DNA of 64,000 nt from Bacteroidaceae bacterium (GCA_017470425.1 JAFUYT010000025.1:1-64000); one strand, 5' to 3'. Positions 23,306 through 32,246 are shown, numbered from the stretch's first letter. The notes: a model not told the origin generated them from the sequence alone. Made by a program: numbers and translations.

Positions 23306-25399
23306 ATGAAATACCGTCAATATGTAGTATTGCTGAAAGAGTCATTCTTTGCAGCAGTCGTTGTCTTCTTCACGTTGAACGCAAATGCACAGGCACCACA
23401 GGAAATGTTCTATATATGTCGAGGCAATGTGGAAGAAATGGCAGTCTTTAATAGAACAACTGTTGACAGTATTGTTTTTGCTGATGACCATGCAGGCGGG
23501 AGATTCTATATTTATATGCGAGACAGTGTTTGCGGATTTCCTATTGTAGGCGTTGACAGTATCGTCTTCAGAACAGATTATGTTGGCGAGACAATGGGAT
23601 GGAGTAGAAAGAATCCCATCTCCTTCGCTCAACCCTCGTGTGCGCTGGTGAATATCACGGGTATCTCGGAAATGCCTGAAAGGAAAAACACAAATGCTTC
23701 TGCTTGGATGGAGGTATGGGACGGGTATGGTCATTACTTCAAGAAGAAGGTCGTCCTGGATATGCAGGGAAATAGTTCAGGTGCCTTTCAGAAGAAGAAT
23801 TTTTCAGCGGATTTCTATGAGGCGGATGGAAAGACACCCACTGACATCCGCATCGGTGACTGGGTCGCGCAGGATAGCTACCATTTCAAGGCTTTTCACA
23901 CCAGTATTACAAAGGGAGAATGTCCTGTTAGTTACCACCTCTATGATTTGTTCCTCGCAACCAAGCCTGTCAACCAGCGGGCACCCTATATGGATTATGC
24001 GCCGGGGGAGTGGATGGAGTATGAAGAGAGTGTTGCGGAGAGGGGCTTTGCCCGCTGTTACCCCGCTGGATTCCCATGTGTGGTCTATCTGAACGGTCAG
24101 TTCTATGGCATCTTCAGCTGGCAGTTGAAGAAGCATCGCGACAACTTCAATATGGGACGGAACAATGCAGACCATATCTGCCTGGATGGCAATGTCGGAC
24201 CGAATGACATTTGGAACGGAACCGTCAAATGGAGTAGTTTCGAGGTGCGTAATCCGAAACCAAAGGAAGGTAAATGGATATTGACAGACGTAAATGGCAA
24301 TCCTTATGACGGTAATTATCCGAAGGAGTTGTTGGGTGCAGACAGTCCCATATATGACCCGACAAACAGCAGCCATGTGAATACGGCACGAACCAAGAAT
24401 CATATCCTCGCGCTAAGCCGTTATATGTCAGAGATCGCAGTCTTTGAAAAGGCCTATTCCGAGGCATCGACTGCGGAGAAGGCTACAGCCCTCGCGAGTG
24501 TTAAGAAAGAAATCGAGAAACGGTTCTCGATGGAATGGATGATAGACTTTGTCCTGCTCGCCAATATTGTAGGAAACGGTGACGTCATAGATAAGAACTG
24601 TCAATGGACGACATGGGGTGAGCTGGATGGGACGGTCAGATGGTACGTCAATCCGTATGATATCGATGTGGCCTTTGGCGTCAATGCCACCACGGCCTTC
24701 TGGTTCTACGACTCTGGAAAATCTGAGATCGGAAACGGAAGTAGTACTCCCCTGCGATATGTATGGGCATATTACAGGGATGAGATGAAGGCCAGATACA
24801 CAGAGTTACGGACTGCAGGTGTCATCAGTTACGAAACAATCTTCGGCTTGTTGAAAGACTGGTGGGATAGAGTCGGCGAGGAGAACTACGCCAAAGAGGC
24901 CGGGAAATGGCCGGAGATGCCCTGCAACAGAGATGATGGCATCTCGGAGAACTGGAGCTACACAGGAAAATACTATATCACCTTCTGGGGACTGGAAAGC
25001 AATTGGACAACGACCTCCACGTATGCAGAAGGGAGTTTTTGTAAGTACAAGTATCGGTGCTACAAGTCGCTTCGCCCTGATAATAGGGGGCACTTGCCCA
25101 ACGAAGAGAATTCAGTCTGGTGGCAAGACATGAGTATCAAGCCGGGGATTTACCATACGGGCGATCTTGTGTACGACGGGCGTTGCAATTATTATCAGTT
25201 TCGGGCTCTGAAGGATGTGGAAGTCATAGAGAACCCGCTCTCCTTGAACAGGATGGATCACTTACAGGGAGCGCCGTTTGATAAATTCTATTCTTGCTAT
25301 CCTTATGAGGGGGGTGTTCATGACAGCTTGGAGCGGTTGAGTGAATGGGTCAAGCGTAAAATCATATCTACAGATGAACAGATGAACTATCAGAGATGA
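23306..25399 (+). CDS. CotH kinase-like exported protein
   Basis: A 697-residue protein with signal peptide (about 1-28, ...LNANA). CotH-family blocks are recognised: KKVVLDMQGNSSGAFQKKNF (about 148-167), SYHFKAFHTSITKGECPVSY, CVVYLNGQFYGIFSWQLKKH and the acidic WYVNPYDIDVAFG (about 445). The C-terminal part has two aromatic segments resembling chitin-binding CBM5/12 modules (YAEGSFCKYKYRCYKSLRPD, YHTGDLVYDGRCNYYQFRAL). CotH proteins in spore formers are atypical kinases; their role in Bacteroidetes polysaccharide loci is unknown. The gene is clearly AT-richer than the rest of the locus, suggesting acquisition. Confidence 0.82.
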   Translation: MKYRQYVVLLKESFFAAVVVFFTLNANAQAPQEMFYICRGNVEEMAVFNRTTVDSIVFADDHAGGRFYIYMRDSVCGFPIVGVDSIVFRTDYVGETMGWSRKNPISFAQPSCALVNITGISEMPERKNTNASAWMEVWDGYGHYFKKKVVLDMQGNSSGAFQKKNFSADFYEADGKTPTDIRIGDWVAQDSYHFKAFHTSITKGECPVSYHLYDLFLATKPVNQRAPYMDYAPGEWMEYEESVAERGFARCYPAGFPCVVYLNGQFYGIFSWQLKKHRDNFNMGRNNADHICLDGNVGPNDIWNGTVKWSSFEVRNPKPKEGKWILTDVNGNPYDGNYPKELLGADSPIYDPTNSSHVNTARTKNHILALSRYMSEIAVFEKAYSEASTAEKATALASVKKEIEKRFSMEWMIDFVLLANIVGNGDVIDKNCQWTTWGELDGTVRWYVNPYDIDVAFGVNATTAFWFYDSGKSEIGNGSSTPLRYVWAYYRDEMKARYTELRTAGVISYETIFGLLKDWWDRVGEENYAKEAGKWPEMPCNRDDGISENWSYTGKYYITFWGLESNWTTTSTYAEGSFCKYKYRCYKSLRPDNRGHLPNEENSVWWQDMSIKPGIYHTGDLVYDGRCNYYQFRALKDVEVIENPLSLNRMDHLQGAPFDKFYSCYPYEGGVHDSLERLSEWVKRKIISTDEQMNYQR

Positions 25400-25458
25400 T
25401 TTTCACTGCCTTTGAACAAATAATCGTGAGATTTCTTGGGGGTTACCGTGAAAAGGCT

Positions 25459-25466
25459 TATTTTTG
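25459..25466 (+). promoter_or_regulatory. Promoter of the Rpn-like gene, TATTTTTG
   Basis: TATTTTTGCG lies 26 nt upstream of ATG 25492 and supports that start over the in-frame ATG at 25396. Confidence 0.65.
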
Positions 25467-25491
25467 CGCAGAAACAAGATACGAAGCGTTT

Positions 25492-26412
25492 ATGAATGTA
25501 GAAAATAAATATATCCGATTCGACTGGGCCGTGAAGCGGATGTTGCGCGACAAGGCTAATGCTGCCGTACTCGAGGGGCTCATCACGGTGCTACTCGGAC
25601 AGAAGGTGACCATCGTCGAGATCCTTGAGAGCGCTTCTGATGATGAATATGACACAATCCGTGACGTTCAAGATTATAGAAATAGAGTATGTTGCATAAT
25701 CCAAGAAAACGATAAAGGTTTAGCAATTGCGGAAATCCATTTTATCCGTAGGCTATACTATTATGAACGCATCCTCTACGGAGTGGCCAAGACGCTGACG
25801 GAGCACATCCAGCTCGGACGTCTGTACAACGAGGTGAAGAAGGTGTATCACATTAGTATCATCTACTTCGACCTCGGACAAGGGGCGGACTATCTCTACC
25901 ACGGGCAGACGAAGTTCATCGGCGTACACACCCACGACGAACTCCGCGTGAACACCAAGGAGGAGCGCCTGATTCAGATGAAGACACCGGCTCAGGTGTT
26001 CCCCGAGTATTTCATCATCCGCGTGAATGAATTCAATGACGTGGCGACAACGCCCTTGGAAGAATGGCTCGACTATCTCAAGAACGGCTACATCCGCGAT
26101 GACACCACCACGCCTGGCCTCCAGGAAGCAAGGGCAAAGCTACAGGTAATGACCATGAGTCCCGCAGACCGCCGTGCCTACGACCGTCACCTCGATGCCA
26201 TCATGGTACAGGAGGATGTCCTCTCGACCGCCAAAATCGAGGGACGCGCAGAAGGCCGTGCAGAAGGCCGTGCAGAGGGCCGTGCAGAAGGCCGTGCGGA
26301 AGAAAAAATAGAGGCTGCCCGCAAGATGAAGGAACTTGGCCTGACGGCCGATGTCATCGCGCAAGTTACAGGATTGACCCCAGAACAGATTGCTCCGCTT
26401 TCCGCGTCGTGA
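25492..26412 (+). CDS. Rpn/PD-(D/E)XK-family transposase-like protein, active site altered
   Basis: A 306-residue protein starting MNVENKYIRFDWAVKRMLRD, typical of the Rpn (PDDEXK_2) family; LYYYERILYGVAKTLTEHIQ, VYHISIIYFDLG and FPEYFIIRVNEFND are also family landmarks. Family members normally read F-N-R-V-D-I/L before the E-I-Q strand, whereas here the segment is YRNRVCCIIQENDKGLAIAEIH, so the conserved Asp position holds Cys and EIQ is EIH; nuclease activity may be lost. The tail carries five EGRA-type repeats and a degenerate HTH-like end (MKELGLTADVIAQVTGLTPE). It stands alone within the polysaccharide locus with its own promoter. Confidence 0.82.
   Translation: MNVENKYIRFDWAVKRMLRDKANAAVLEGLITVLLGQKVTIVEILESASDDEYDTIRDVQDYRNRVCCIIQENDKGLAIAEIHFIRRLYYYERILYGVAKTLTEHIQLGRLYNEVKKVYHISIIYFDLGQGADYLYHGQTKFIGVHTHDELRVNTKEERLIQMKTPAQVFPEYFIIRVNEFNDVATTPLEEWLDYLKNGYIRDDTTTPGLQEARAKLQVMTMSPADRRAYDRHLDAIMVQEDVLSTAKIEGRAEGRAEGRAEGRAEGRAEEKIEAARKMKELGLTADVIAQVTGLTPEQIAPLSAS
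26239..26298 (+). repeat. 12-bp coding tandem repeat (EGRA) in the Rpn-like gene
   Basis: Five units of GAAGGCCGTGCA (with GAGGGACGCGCA first) encode repeated Glu-Gly-Arg-Ala. Such charged repeats near the C-terminus are frequent in this family and prone to slippage. Confidence 0.9.
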
Positions 26413-26413
26413 T

Positions 26414-26677
26414 GGCTGTGCTCGCTGGCTGCAGAGCAGTTCCACGCATGGAACTGCCTTGAAGCACGCTTGGTTTGACGCGTAAGCTCGCGAGGTTAAG
26501 GGCATAAGCTCGCGAGCTTATGGGCGAAAGCACGCGAGGTTATGGACGTAAGCACACGGGGTGCCGAGCGATAGTCCACGAGGTGAAGAGAAAGAACTCG
26601 TGAGATGAAGGCTAAAAACTGGGCGACTTTTAGGAAAAAGCTGGACGGCTTTTCAGAAAAAATAGACGTGTTTTTGG
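26414..26677. repeat. 22-bp tandem array, about 12 degenerate units
   Basis: The array starts next to the Rpn-like stop codon and steps every 22 bp: 26414, 26436, 26458, 26480 and so on to 26656. The central consensus is near GCGTAAGCTCGCGAGGTTAG. Unit 26502 holds a perfect 20-nt palindrome, CATAAGCTCGCGAGCTTATG, and unit 26436 is GCAGTTCCA-CGCA-TGGAACTGC. Similarity decays towards the right-hand end, where units are A/T-rich. It is non-coding, since the period is not a multiple of three and no long frame crosses it. The remaining gap to 26994 holds an inverted repeat and a promoter. Confidence 0.88.
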
Positions 26678-26743
26678 TTGAAACGGGTGCGAACGGGGGG
26701 GCTGGAAGCGCCGAAATCCGCCGTTTCCATCACCAATCACCCC

Positions 26744-26807
26744 TTTCTCTCACCGTTCCCTCACTGGATTCTCCTGATAATCAAACCGTGTGAGGGAATG
26801 AGAGAAA
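26744..26807. repeat. Interrupted inverted repeat upstream of the AAA-nuclease gene
   Basis: Arms TTTCTCTCA + TTCCCTCAC and GTGAGGGAA + TGAGAGAAA pair perfectly apart from a 3-nt bulge (CCG), with a 25-nt loop. It could be the 3' hairpin of the upstream transcript, but it lacks a T-run. Confidence 0.65.
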
Positions 26808-26854
26808 AAGAAGGGCAAAAATTATTTGTAGAGACAATATGTCTGAGTTATTTT

Positions 26855-26885
26855 TTTGTCACTTCACAGAAAAGCGCTATCTTTG
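26855..26885 (+). promoter_or_regulatory. Promoter of the AAA-nuclease gene
   Basis: TTTG at 26855-26858 and TATCTTTG at 26878-26885 are 19 nt apart, a consensus match. The leader before ATG 26995 is about 105 nt. Confidence 0.8.
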
Positions 26886-26994
26886 TGCCGAAATAGAAAG
26901 CAAGGTATCACCTACGACCGCCAGACGAAGGTGCACACGTGTAGGATTGATACGATGCACATGGATAATATGACAATGAAAGAAGATAGGTCGC

Positions 26995-28596
26995 ATGGAA
27001 AGGTTCTTTAATACGGCGGGTCCCAACAACCCGGAAGATAGTTATACGATTGATCCTCTGAGCCGTTTTGACTTGGATGACATTCTCATGCTCATACGCC
27101 AGAAAAAGTACTTCGTGCTCCACGCTCCCCGGCAGACGGGTAAGACATCTTGTATGCTCGCTCTGCGCGACTATCTGAACAAGGAGGGCGACTACATCGC
27201 GGTGTATGCCAACGTGGAAGGCGGGCAAGCATCGCGCAACGACAAGATGACGGTCGTGAAATCAACCGTGGATACTTTGACAGGGGAGATTTCGTTGATA
27301 CTCAAGAATAATAAGGCCGAAGTTGTCCGTGATGCAGTGCAAGAGATGGGTGCAGATTCTATGCTCTCTCAGTTCCTGTCCCTCCTCTGTCAGTCCTTGG
27401 AAAAGCCTTTGGTGCTGATTCTCGATGAGATAGATGCTTTGGTCGGCGACTCCTTGGTTGCTGTGCTTCGCCAGATTCGTTCGGGCTATGCCAACCGCCC
27501 TGCAGCCTTTCCGCAGACGATCATCCTGTGCGGTGTACGCGATGTGCGCGATTATCGCATTGTGCTCTCAAACCAGGATATCGTCACGGGCGGTTCGGCC
27601 TTCAACATCAAAGCAGAGTCGTTGCGGCTCGGCAACTTCACTAAGGAAGAGATACATGAGCTCTATATGCAGCACACCCGTGAGACGGGACAGGAGTTCG
27701 ACGAGGCCTGCTTCCCGATGGTGTGGGATGCCACCGAAGGACAGCCCTGGCTGGTGAATGCCTTGGCATATGAGGTGACATGGAAGATGAAGGAAAACCG
27801 CGACCGCAGCATCCGCATCATACCGGAAATGATCTATCGCGCTCAGGAGCGCATCATCTACCGCAGAGACACACACATTGACATTCTGATATACAAGCTA
27901 CAAGAACCAAGGGTGAAACGTGTCATTGAGCCCATCCTCGCCAATAGCGAGGAAGCCGATGAGGGCCTTATTCCCAGTGATGATGTACTCTATGTTCAGG
28001 ATATGGGGCTGATTGCGGTCGAGAGAGGCAAGCCGCGTCGTATCGCCAATGGTATCTATCGGGAAATTATACCACGCGAGTTGACATGGAGTACACAGGA
28101 TTCGTTGGTACAGCAGCCGCAATGGTATCAGCGCCCCGATGGTCGCATCGATGTGGAGAAACTGCTGTTGGATTTCCAGCAATTCTTCCGCCAGAACTCC
28201 GACTCATGGATTCAGAAGTTCGACTACGCCGAGGCTGGCCCGCAACTGCTTCTACAGGCGTTCCTGCAGCGCATCGTCAATGGCGGTGGCTATATTGACC
28301 GTGAATACGGTCTTGGCCGTAAGCGTACCGACCTGCTTATTCGCAAGCCTTTGACAGAGGGCTATGGCGGCCCGGTTCAGCGTGTAGTACTTGAGCTGAA
28401 AATCAAGCGCGAAGCGCTGGAAACAGTGATTGAAAAAGGTTTGCAGCAGACGGCAGAGTATATGGATCTCGTGGGCGCTGTAGATGAGGGGCACCTCATC
28501 ATCTTCGACCGATCCAATGAGAAGACATGGGAAGAGCGCATATGGCATCGTTCTTATGATTATCAAGGCCGCACCATTGTGGTGTGGGGTATGTAG
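26995..28596 (+). CDS. AAA-type ATPase with C-terminal PD-(D/E)XK nuclease-like domain
   Basis: A 533-residue protein. An N-terminal strand (MERFFNTAGPNNPEDSYTID) precedes Walker A HAPRQTGKTS (residues 43-52) and Walker B LVLILDEID (about 140), followed by sensor-like ILCGVRDVRDYR. Residues about 420-530 resemble a PD-(D/E)XK fold: YGLGRKRTDLLIRKP then VVLELKIKRE (E-x-K) and GHLIIFDRS. Such AAA_35-like/nuclease fusions are widespread in Bacteroidetes, and a defence or mobile-element role is often suspected but not shown. It ends 3 nt before the WbsX gene although its ancestry differs from the polysaccharide genes. Confidence 0.8.
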   Translation: MERFFNTAGPNNPEDSYTIDPLSRFDLDDILMLIRQKKYFVLHAPRQTGKTSCMLALRDYLNKEGDYIAVYANVEGGQASRNDKMTVVKSTVDTLTGEISLILKNNKAEVVRDAVQEMGADSMLSQFLSLLCQSLEKPLVLILDEIDALVGDSLVAVLRQIRSGYANRPAAFPQTIILCGVRDVRDYRIVLSNQDIVTGGSAFNIKAESLRLGNFTKEEIHELYMQHTRETGQEFDEACFPMVWDATEGQPWLVNALAYEVTWKMKENRDRSIRIIPEMIYRAQERIIYRRDTHIDILIYKLQEPRVKRVIEPILANSEEADEGLIPSDDVLYVQDMGLIAVERGKPRRIANGIYREIIPRELTWSTQDSLVQQPQWYQRPDGRIDVEKLLLDFQQFFRQNSDSWIQKFDYAEAGPQLLLQAFLQRIVNGGGYIDREYGLGRKRTDLLIRKPLTEGYGGPVQRVVLELKIKREALETVIEKGLQQTAEYMDLVGAVDEGHLIIFDRSNEKTWEERIWHRSYDYQGRTIVVWGM

Positions 28597-28599
28597 CCT

Positions 28600-29757
28600 A
28601 TGAAAGCAAGAGTTATAGCATATTATCTGCCGCAGTTCCACCCGATACCAGAGAACGATAAGTTCTGGGGAAAGGGGTTCACGGAATGGACGAATGTGGC
28701 CAAGGCCAGGCCGCTGTTCAGGGGACACTATCAGCCGCGCATTCCGGCGGATCTCGGTTTCTACGATCTGCGTCTGCCGGAGGTGCGGGAGCAGCAGGCG
28801 GAGCTGGCGCGCGAGGCTGGGGTAGAGGGCTTCTGCTACTGGCATTACTGGTTTGGCGGCGGACGGATGCTGCTGGAGCGTCCCTATGAGGAGGTGTTGG
28901 CGAGCGGCAAGCCGGATTTCCCGTTCTGCCTGTGCTGGGCCAATCACAGCTGGACGACCAAGACATGGGACAAGGACAGCAGTAAGATGCAGGATGCCAT
29001 GATCGCTGAACAGCGCTACCCCGGCGAGGAGGATGACATCGCGCATTTCCGCTATTGTCTGCCCGCCTTCAAGGATGCCCGCTACATCACGGTCGAAGGG
29101 AAGCCCGTCTTCGGGATCTATGAGCCTTTCCATCATCCCCATGTACGTCGCTTCATGGAGCTATGGCGCCGGTTGGCCGTGGAGAACGGGCTGAAGGGCA
29201 TCTATTTCTATGCCATCACGCGCTCCTCCAACTTCAACCGCTTCATGCCCGACGGCACGGTCGGACGTGTGATGCCCGACCTCAAGAGCAGCGCCGAGGA
29301 CTATCGTGCCATGCTGGCACAGGGCTACGATGCCCTGAACTCCACGGGGCAGGTGCGCGCCGAGATGGCCTATTATAATAAATATGTGAACCTGGCACTC
29401 ATCGCGTTGCGTAAGTACCTCCCGTTCATCCCTGCCACGCGTTTCCGCTATTCGCGTCTCATCCGAAACTTCTTCGCCCCCGAGGATCGGTGGGAGAATG
29501 TATTCCCGACGGTCTTCCCGCAGTGGGATCGCAGTCCGCGCGTGGGCAAGGCGGAAGGCGTGTATGTGGATGCCACCCCTGCGCATTTCGAGCAGCACCT
29601 GCGCGATGCCCTCAGCATGGTGGAGCAGAAAGACCTGGAGCATCGCATCATCTTCCTGCGCTCCTGGAATGAGTGGGCCGAGGGCAACTATGTGGAACCG
29701 GACTTGAAATACGGGCATGGCTTCCTGGATGCCATTCACCGTGTCATTGCAGAATAG
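28600..29757 (+). CDS. WbsX-family protein (GH99-like) of polysaccharide synthesis
   Basis: A 385-residue protein of the WbsX/glycosyltransferase family: MKARVIAYYLPQFHPIPEND, FWGKGFTEWTNVAKARPLFR, GFCYWHYWFGGGRMLLERPY, FPFCLCWANHSWTTKTWD and IIFLRSWNEWAEGNYVEPDL are all landmark blocks. The family has a GH99-like TIM barrel and is encoded almost only in O-antigen or capsule loci; the precise reaction is not settled. It lies directly behind the AAA-nuclease gene and 6 nt before the next glycosyltransferase. Confidence 0.9.
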   Translation: MKARVIAYYLPQFHPIPENDKFWGKGFTEWTNVAKARPLFRGHYQPRIPADLGFYDLRLPEVREQQAELAREAGVEGFCYWHYWFGGGRMLLERPYEEVLASGKPDFPFCLCWANHSWTTKTWDKDSSKMQDAMIAEQRYPGEEDDIAHFRYCLPAFKDARYITVEGKPVFGIYEPFHHPHVRRFMELWRRLAVENGLKGIYFYAITRSSNFNRFMPDGTVGRVMPDLKSSAEDYRAMLAQGYDALNSTGQVRAEMAYYNKYVNLALIALRKYLPFIPATRFRYSRLIRNFFAPEDRWENVFPTVFPQWDRSPRVGKAEGVYVDATPAHFEQHLRDALSMVEQKDLEHRIIFLRSWNEWAEGNYVEPDLKYGHGFLDAIHRVIAE

Positions 29758-29762
29758 ACGGC

Positions 29763-30755
29763 ATGATGGAGGATGTGAAGATTTCGGTCATTGTCCCGGT
29801 CTATAATGCGGCTCCCTATCTGGAGCGCTGCGTGGAGTCCATTCTCGGGCAGACCTATGGCCGCTTGGAGCTGTTCCTCATCGATGACGGCTCCACGGAT
29901 GGCAGCGGGGCTATCTGCGACCGTTTCCTGGCAGACCCGCGTGTGCAGGTTGTCCACAAAGTGAATGGCGGGCAGGCGCAGGCGAGAAACCTGGGTCTCG
30001 ACCGCGCCACCGGAGACTACGTGCTGTTTGTCGATAGCGATGACCAGATAGCGCTGGATACGCTGGCGTATTGCCTCCGCCTCCAGGAACAGGCACCCGC
30101 CGATGCCGTCCTCTTCGACTGCCTGATGACAGAGAACCGTGAGGCCGTGATCCCCGCTTCGCAGGAGACACTGCGCCGTTTCAGCGGCGACGAGATCCTG
30201 CGTTTCTTCATGGAGGAATCGACGCGCCAGGCCCGCCTCTACAGCCCCTGCCTCTGCCTCTACCGGCGTGAGGTGCTGGGAGATTTGCGTTTCAGGGAAG
30301 GTGTGTTCTTCGAGGATGTCGATTTCAAGTATAAGTTCATGGCGCGCTGCCAGAGGATTGTCGTCTCCAATCAGGTCAAATACATCTACTACATCACAGG
30401 TAATAGCACCACATCTGGAAGGCTCGGGCGCAGAGGCTTGGAGGTCCGCTTGGCGGATCAGATCATCTATGAGCTGACGCAGCAGAGCAGCGACCCGGTC
30501 GTGAGACGTCTGGGCAAGGTCAAGCGCGCTCGCACCGCCTTCTCCCTGCTTGGCCGCATGGCGCGCTATGGTGTCAAGACAGAGGAAATCAATGAGGATG
30601 AACTCATCGTACAGTTGACAAAAGAGCATCGCGACAATCTCTTCACATTGCTCTTTGCCCCCATTGGTTTCCAACGCAAGGTACTTGCCATCCTGCTTGC
30701 CATCAGCTTCAACATCGCCCGAAGGGTGATGAATAGCCGGAAGACGATTTATTGA
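29763..30755 (+). CDS. Family 2 glycosyltransferase
   Basis: A 330-residue inverting GT-A glycosyltransferase. It opens KISVIVPVYNAAPYLERCVE, then QTYGRLELFLIDDGSTDGSG, NGGQAQARNLGLDRATGDYV and LFVDSDDQ (metal-binding DxD). FEDVDFKYKFMARC is a typical acceptor-side motif. A hydrophobic, basic C-terminal region may attach it to the membrane. Starts at 29763 and 29766 are both possible. It adds one sugar of the repeat unit; donor and acceptor are unknown. Confidence 0.9.
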   Translation: MMEDVKISVIVPVYNAAPYLERCVESILGQTYGRLELFLIDDGSTDGSGAICDRFLADPRVQVVHKVNGGQAQARNLGLDRATGDYVLFVDSDDQIALDTLAYCLRLQEQAPADAVLFDCLMTENREAVIPASQETLRRFSGDEILRFFMEESTRQARLYSPCLCLYRREVLGDLRFREGVFFEDVDFKYKFMARCQRIVVSNQVKYIYYITGNSTTSGRLGRRGLEVRLADQIIYELTQQSSDPVVRRLGKVKRARTAFSLLGRMARYGVKTEEINEDELIVQLTKEHRDNLFTLLFAPIGFQRKVLAILLAISFNIARRVMNSRKTIY

Positions 30756-30791
30756 TGACATGGAAAATTGTGCGTTGCCATAGAATTCTGT

Positions 30792-30833
30792 CCGAATTGT
30801 TTGGCCATGTCGCTCAAAAGGAGTATTTTTGCC
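30792..30833 (+). promoter_or_regulatory. Duplicated promoter module, copy 1 (drives the AAA_14 gene)
   Basis: TTTG at 30800-30803 and TATTTTTG at 30824-30831 are separated by 20 nt, embedded in a 42-bp block (CCGAATTGTTTGG ... GTCGCTCAAAAGGA) that recurs at 32288-32329 with about six mismatches. Confidence 0.75.
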
Positions 30834-30920
30834 TCGGCAAAAGCAAAGGACAATCATGCGGTTACGGACCGCAACAGCGGTTTCGGAAACGGCGGTTGCG
30901 CAACATGAAATAAAAGAGCA

Positions 30921-32246
30921 ATGAGATTCTTTGACCGACAACATGAGATTGAGAGCCTGCGGCGCACCTGGGAGAAGTCACGGGAGGTGGCGCAGTTCAC
31001 AGTGGTTACAGGGCGCCGACGCATCGGGAAGACCACGCTGGTGCTCCATGCGCTGGCGGACACTACCGTGCTGTATTTTTTTGTCTCCAGAAAGGCAGAG
31101 GCGGAACTCTGCAACAGCTTCGTAGCAGAGATAGAGGAGAGGCTGGGAATCCCGATGCTGGGGCATAGCGGGCGTTTCGCCGACATCTTTGAGTATCTGA
31201 TGAAACTGTCTAAGAAGCAGCATATCACGCTCTTCATCGATGAGTTTCAGGAGTTCTACAAGGTGAATAAGTCTGTGTTCTCAGACATGCAGCGCATCTG
31301 GGATCTTAACAAGCAGGAGGCGCACATGAACCTCATCGTAGGCGGCTCGGTAAACGCGATGATGAACAAGATTTTCCGCGATAAGAAAGAACCGCTCTAC
31401 GGCCGGCATACGGCGATGATGCGCGTAAGGCCGTTCACGCCTTCGGTGCTGTCCGAGATTCTACGGACGTATGCACCGCAGCATACATCGGAAGATCTGC
31501 TGGCACTCTATCTGTTCACGGGCGGCGTGGCAAAGTACGTGGAGGTGCTGATGGACGGGGGGCATTTCACCTTCACGGACATGTTGGCGGCCATTATGCA
31601 CGAGGACTCGCTCTTCTTGGATGAAGGCAAAGCATCGCTGATAGAGGAGTTTGGGCGCGACTATGGCATCTACTTCAGCATCCTGTCGCTCATCGCGCAG
31701 GGGCATAACACGAGGAGTGACATCGAGACAATGCTGAAACAGGAAGTCGGGGGCTATCTCACGAAACTGATGGATGACTACGAACTGATTACCAAGCGCC
31801 AGCCACTCTTCGAGAAGTCGTCCAACAAAGGTGTACACTACACCATCGACGACAACTTCCTCGCCTTCTGGTTCCGCTTCATCTTCAAGTACAATTATAT
31901 GCTGGAGATCGGTGCTCACGAGAAGCTCAAGGAAATCATTGCCCGTGACTACGAGACCTACAGCGGTCGCATCCTCGAGAAGTATTTCATTGAGAAATTG
32001 GCGGAGTCAAAGGCTTACACGCGCATCGGATTCTGGGCCGATCGCAAGGGTGAGAACGAGATAGACATCATTGCAGCAGACGAGACGCGGCGCATTGCCG
32101 ACTTCTTCGAGGTGAAGCGGAAAGCGGAGAACATCAACCTTGACACCTTGCAGGCTAAGGTCGCCGCTTTCCAGAGGGCGACGGGGCAGTTCGTCCGATA
32201 CGCCGTCACATGCCACGGGCTCAGCATGGACAATATGACTAACTGA
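30921..32246 (+). CDS. AAA_14/archaeal-type ATPase with DUF234-like C-terminal domain
   Basis: A 441-residue protein. MRFFDRQHEIESLRRTWE is the usual start; Walker A is GRRRIGKTTL (31-40), Walker B is HITLFIDEFQEF, and VGGSVNAMM marks the sensor strand. A winged-helix region follows (RSDIETMLKQEVGGYLTKLM), then a PD-(D/E)XK-like end with GENEIDIIAADE and IADFFEVKRK. These ATPases are common in Bacteroidales genomes as single mobile-looking genes of unknown role. It lies between glycosyltransferase and epimerase genes with its own promoter. Confidence 0.83.
   Translation: MRFFDRQHEIESLRRTWEKSREVAQFTVVTGRRRIGKTTLVLHALADTTVLYFFVSRKAEAELCNSFVAEIEERLGIPMLGHSGRFADIFEYLMKLSKKQHITLFIDEFQEFYKVNKSVFSDMQRIWDLNKQEAHMNLIVGGSVNAMMNKIFRDKKEPLYGRHTAMMRVRPFTPSVLSEILRTYAPQHTSEDLLALYLFTGGVAKYVEVLMDGGHFTFTDMLAAIMHEDSLFLDEGKASLIEEFGRDYGIYFSILSLIAQGHNTRSDIETMLKQEVGGYLTKLMDDYELITKRQPLFEKSSNKGVHYTIDDNFLAFWFRFIFKYNYMLEIGAHEKLKEIIARDYETYSGRILEKYFIEKLAESKAYTRIGFWADRKGENEIDIIAADETRRIADFFEVKRKAENINLDTLQAKVAAFQRATGQFVRYAVTCHGLSMDNMTN

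Noticed and set aside
26414-26677. Considered as a CRISPR array
   Set aside because: Units are contiguous 22-mers without distinct spacers, and no cas gene is nearby.
26605-26896. Short plus-strand frames downstream of the 22-bp array
   Set aside because: They cross an inverted repeat and promoter region, have no ribosome site and show no family resemblance.
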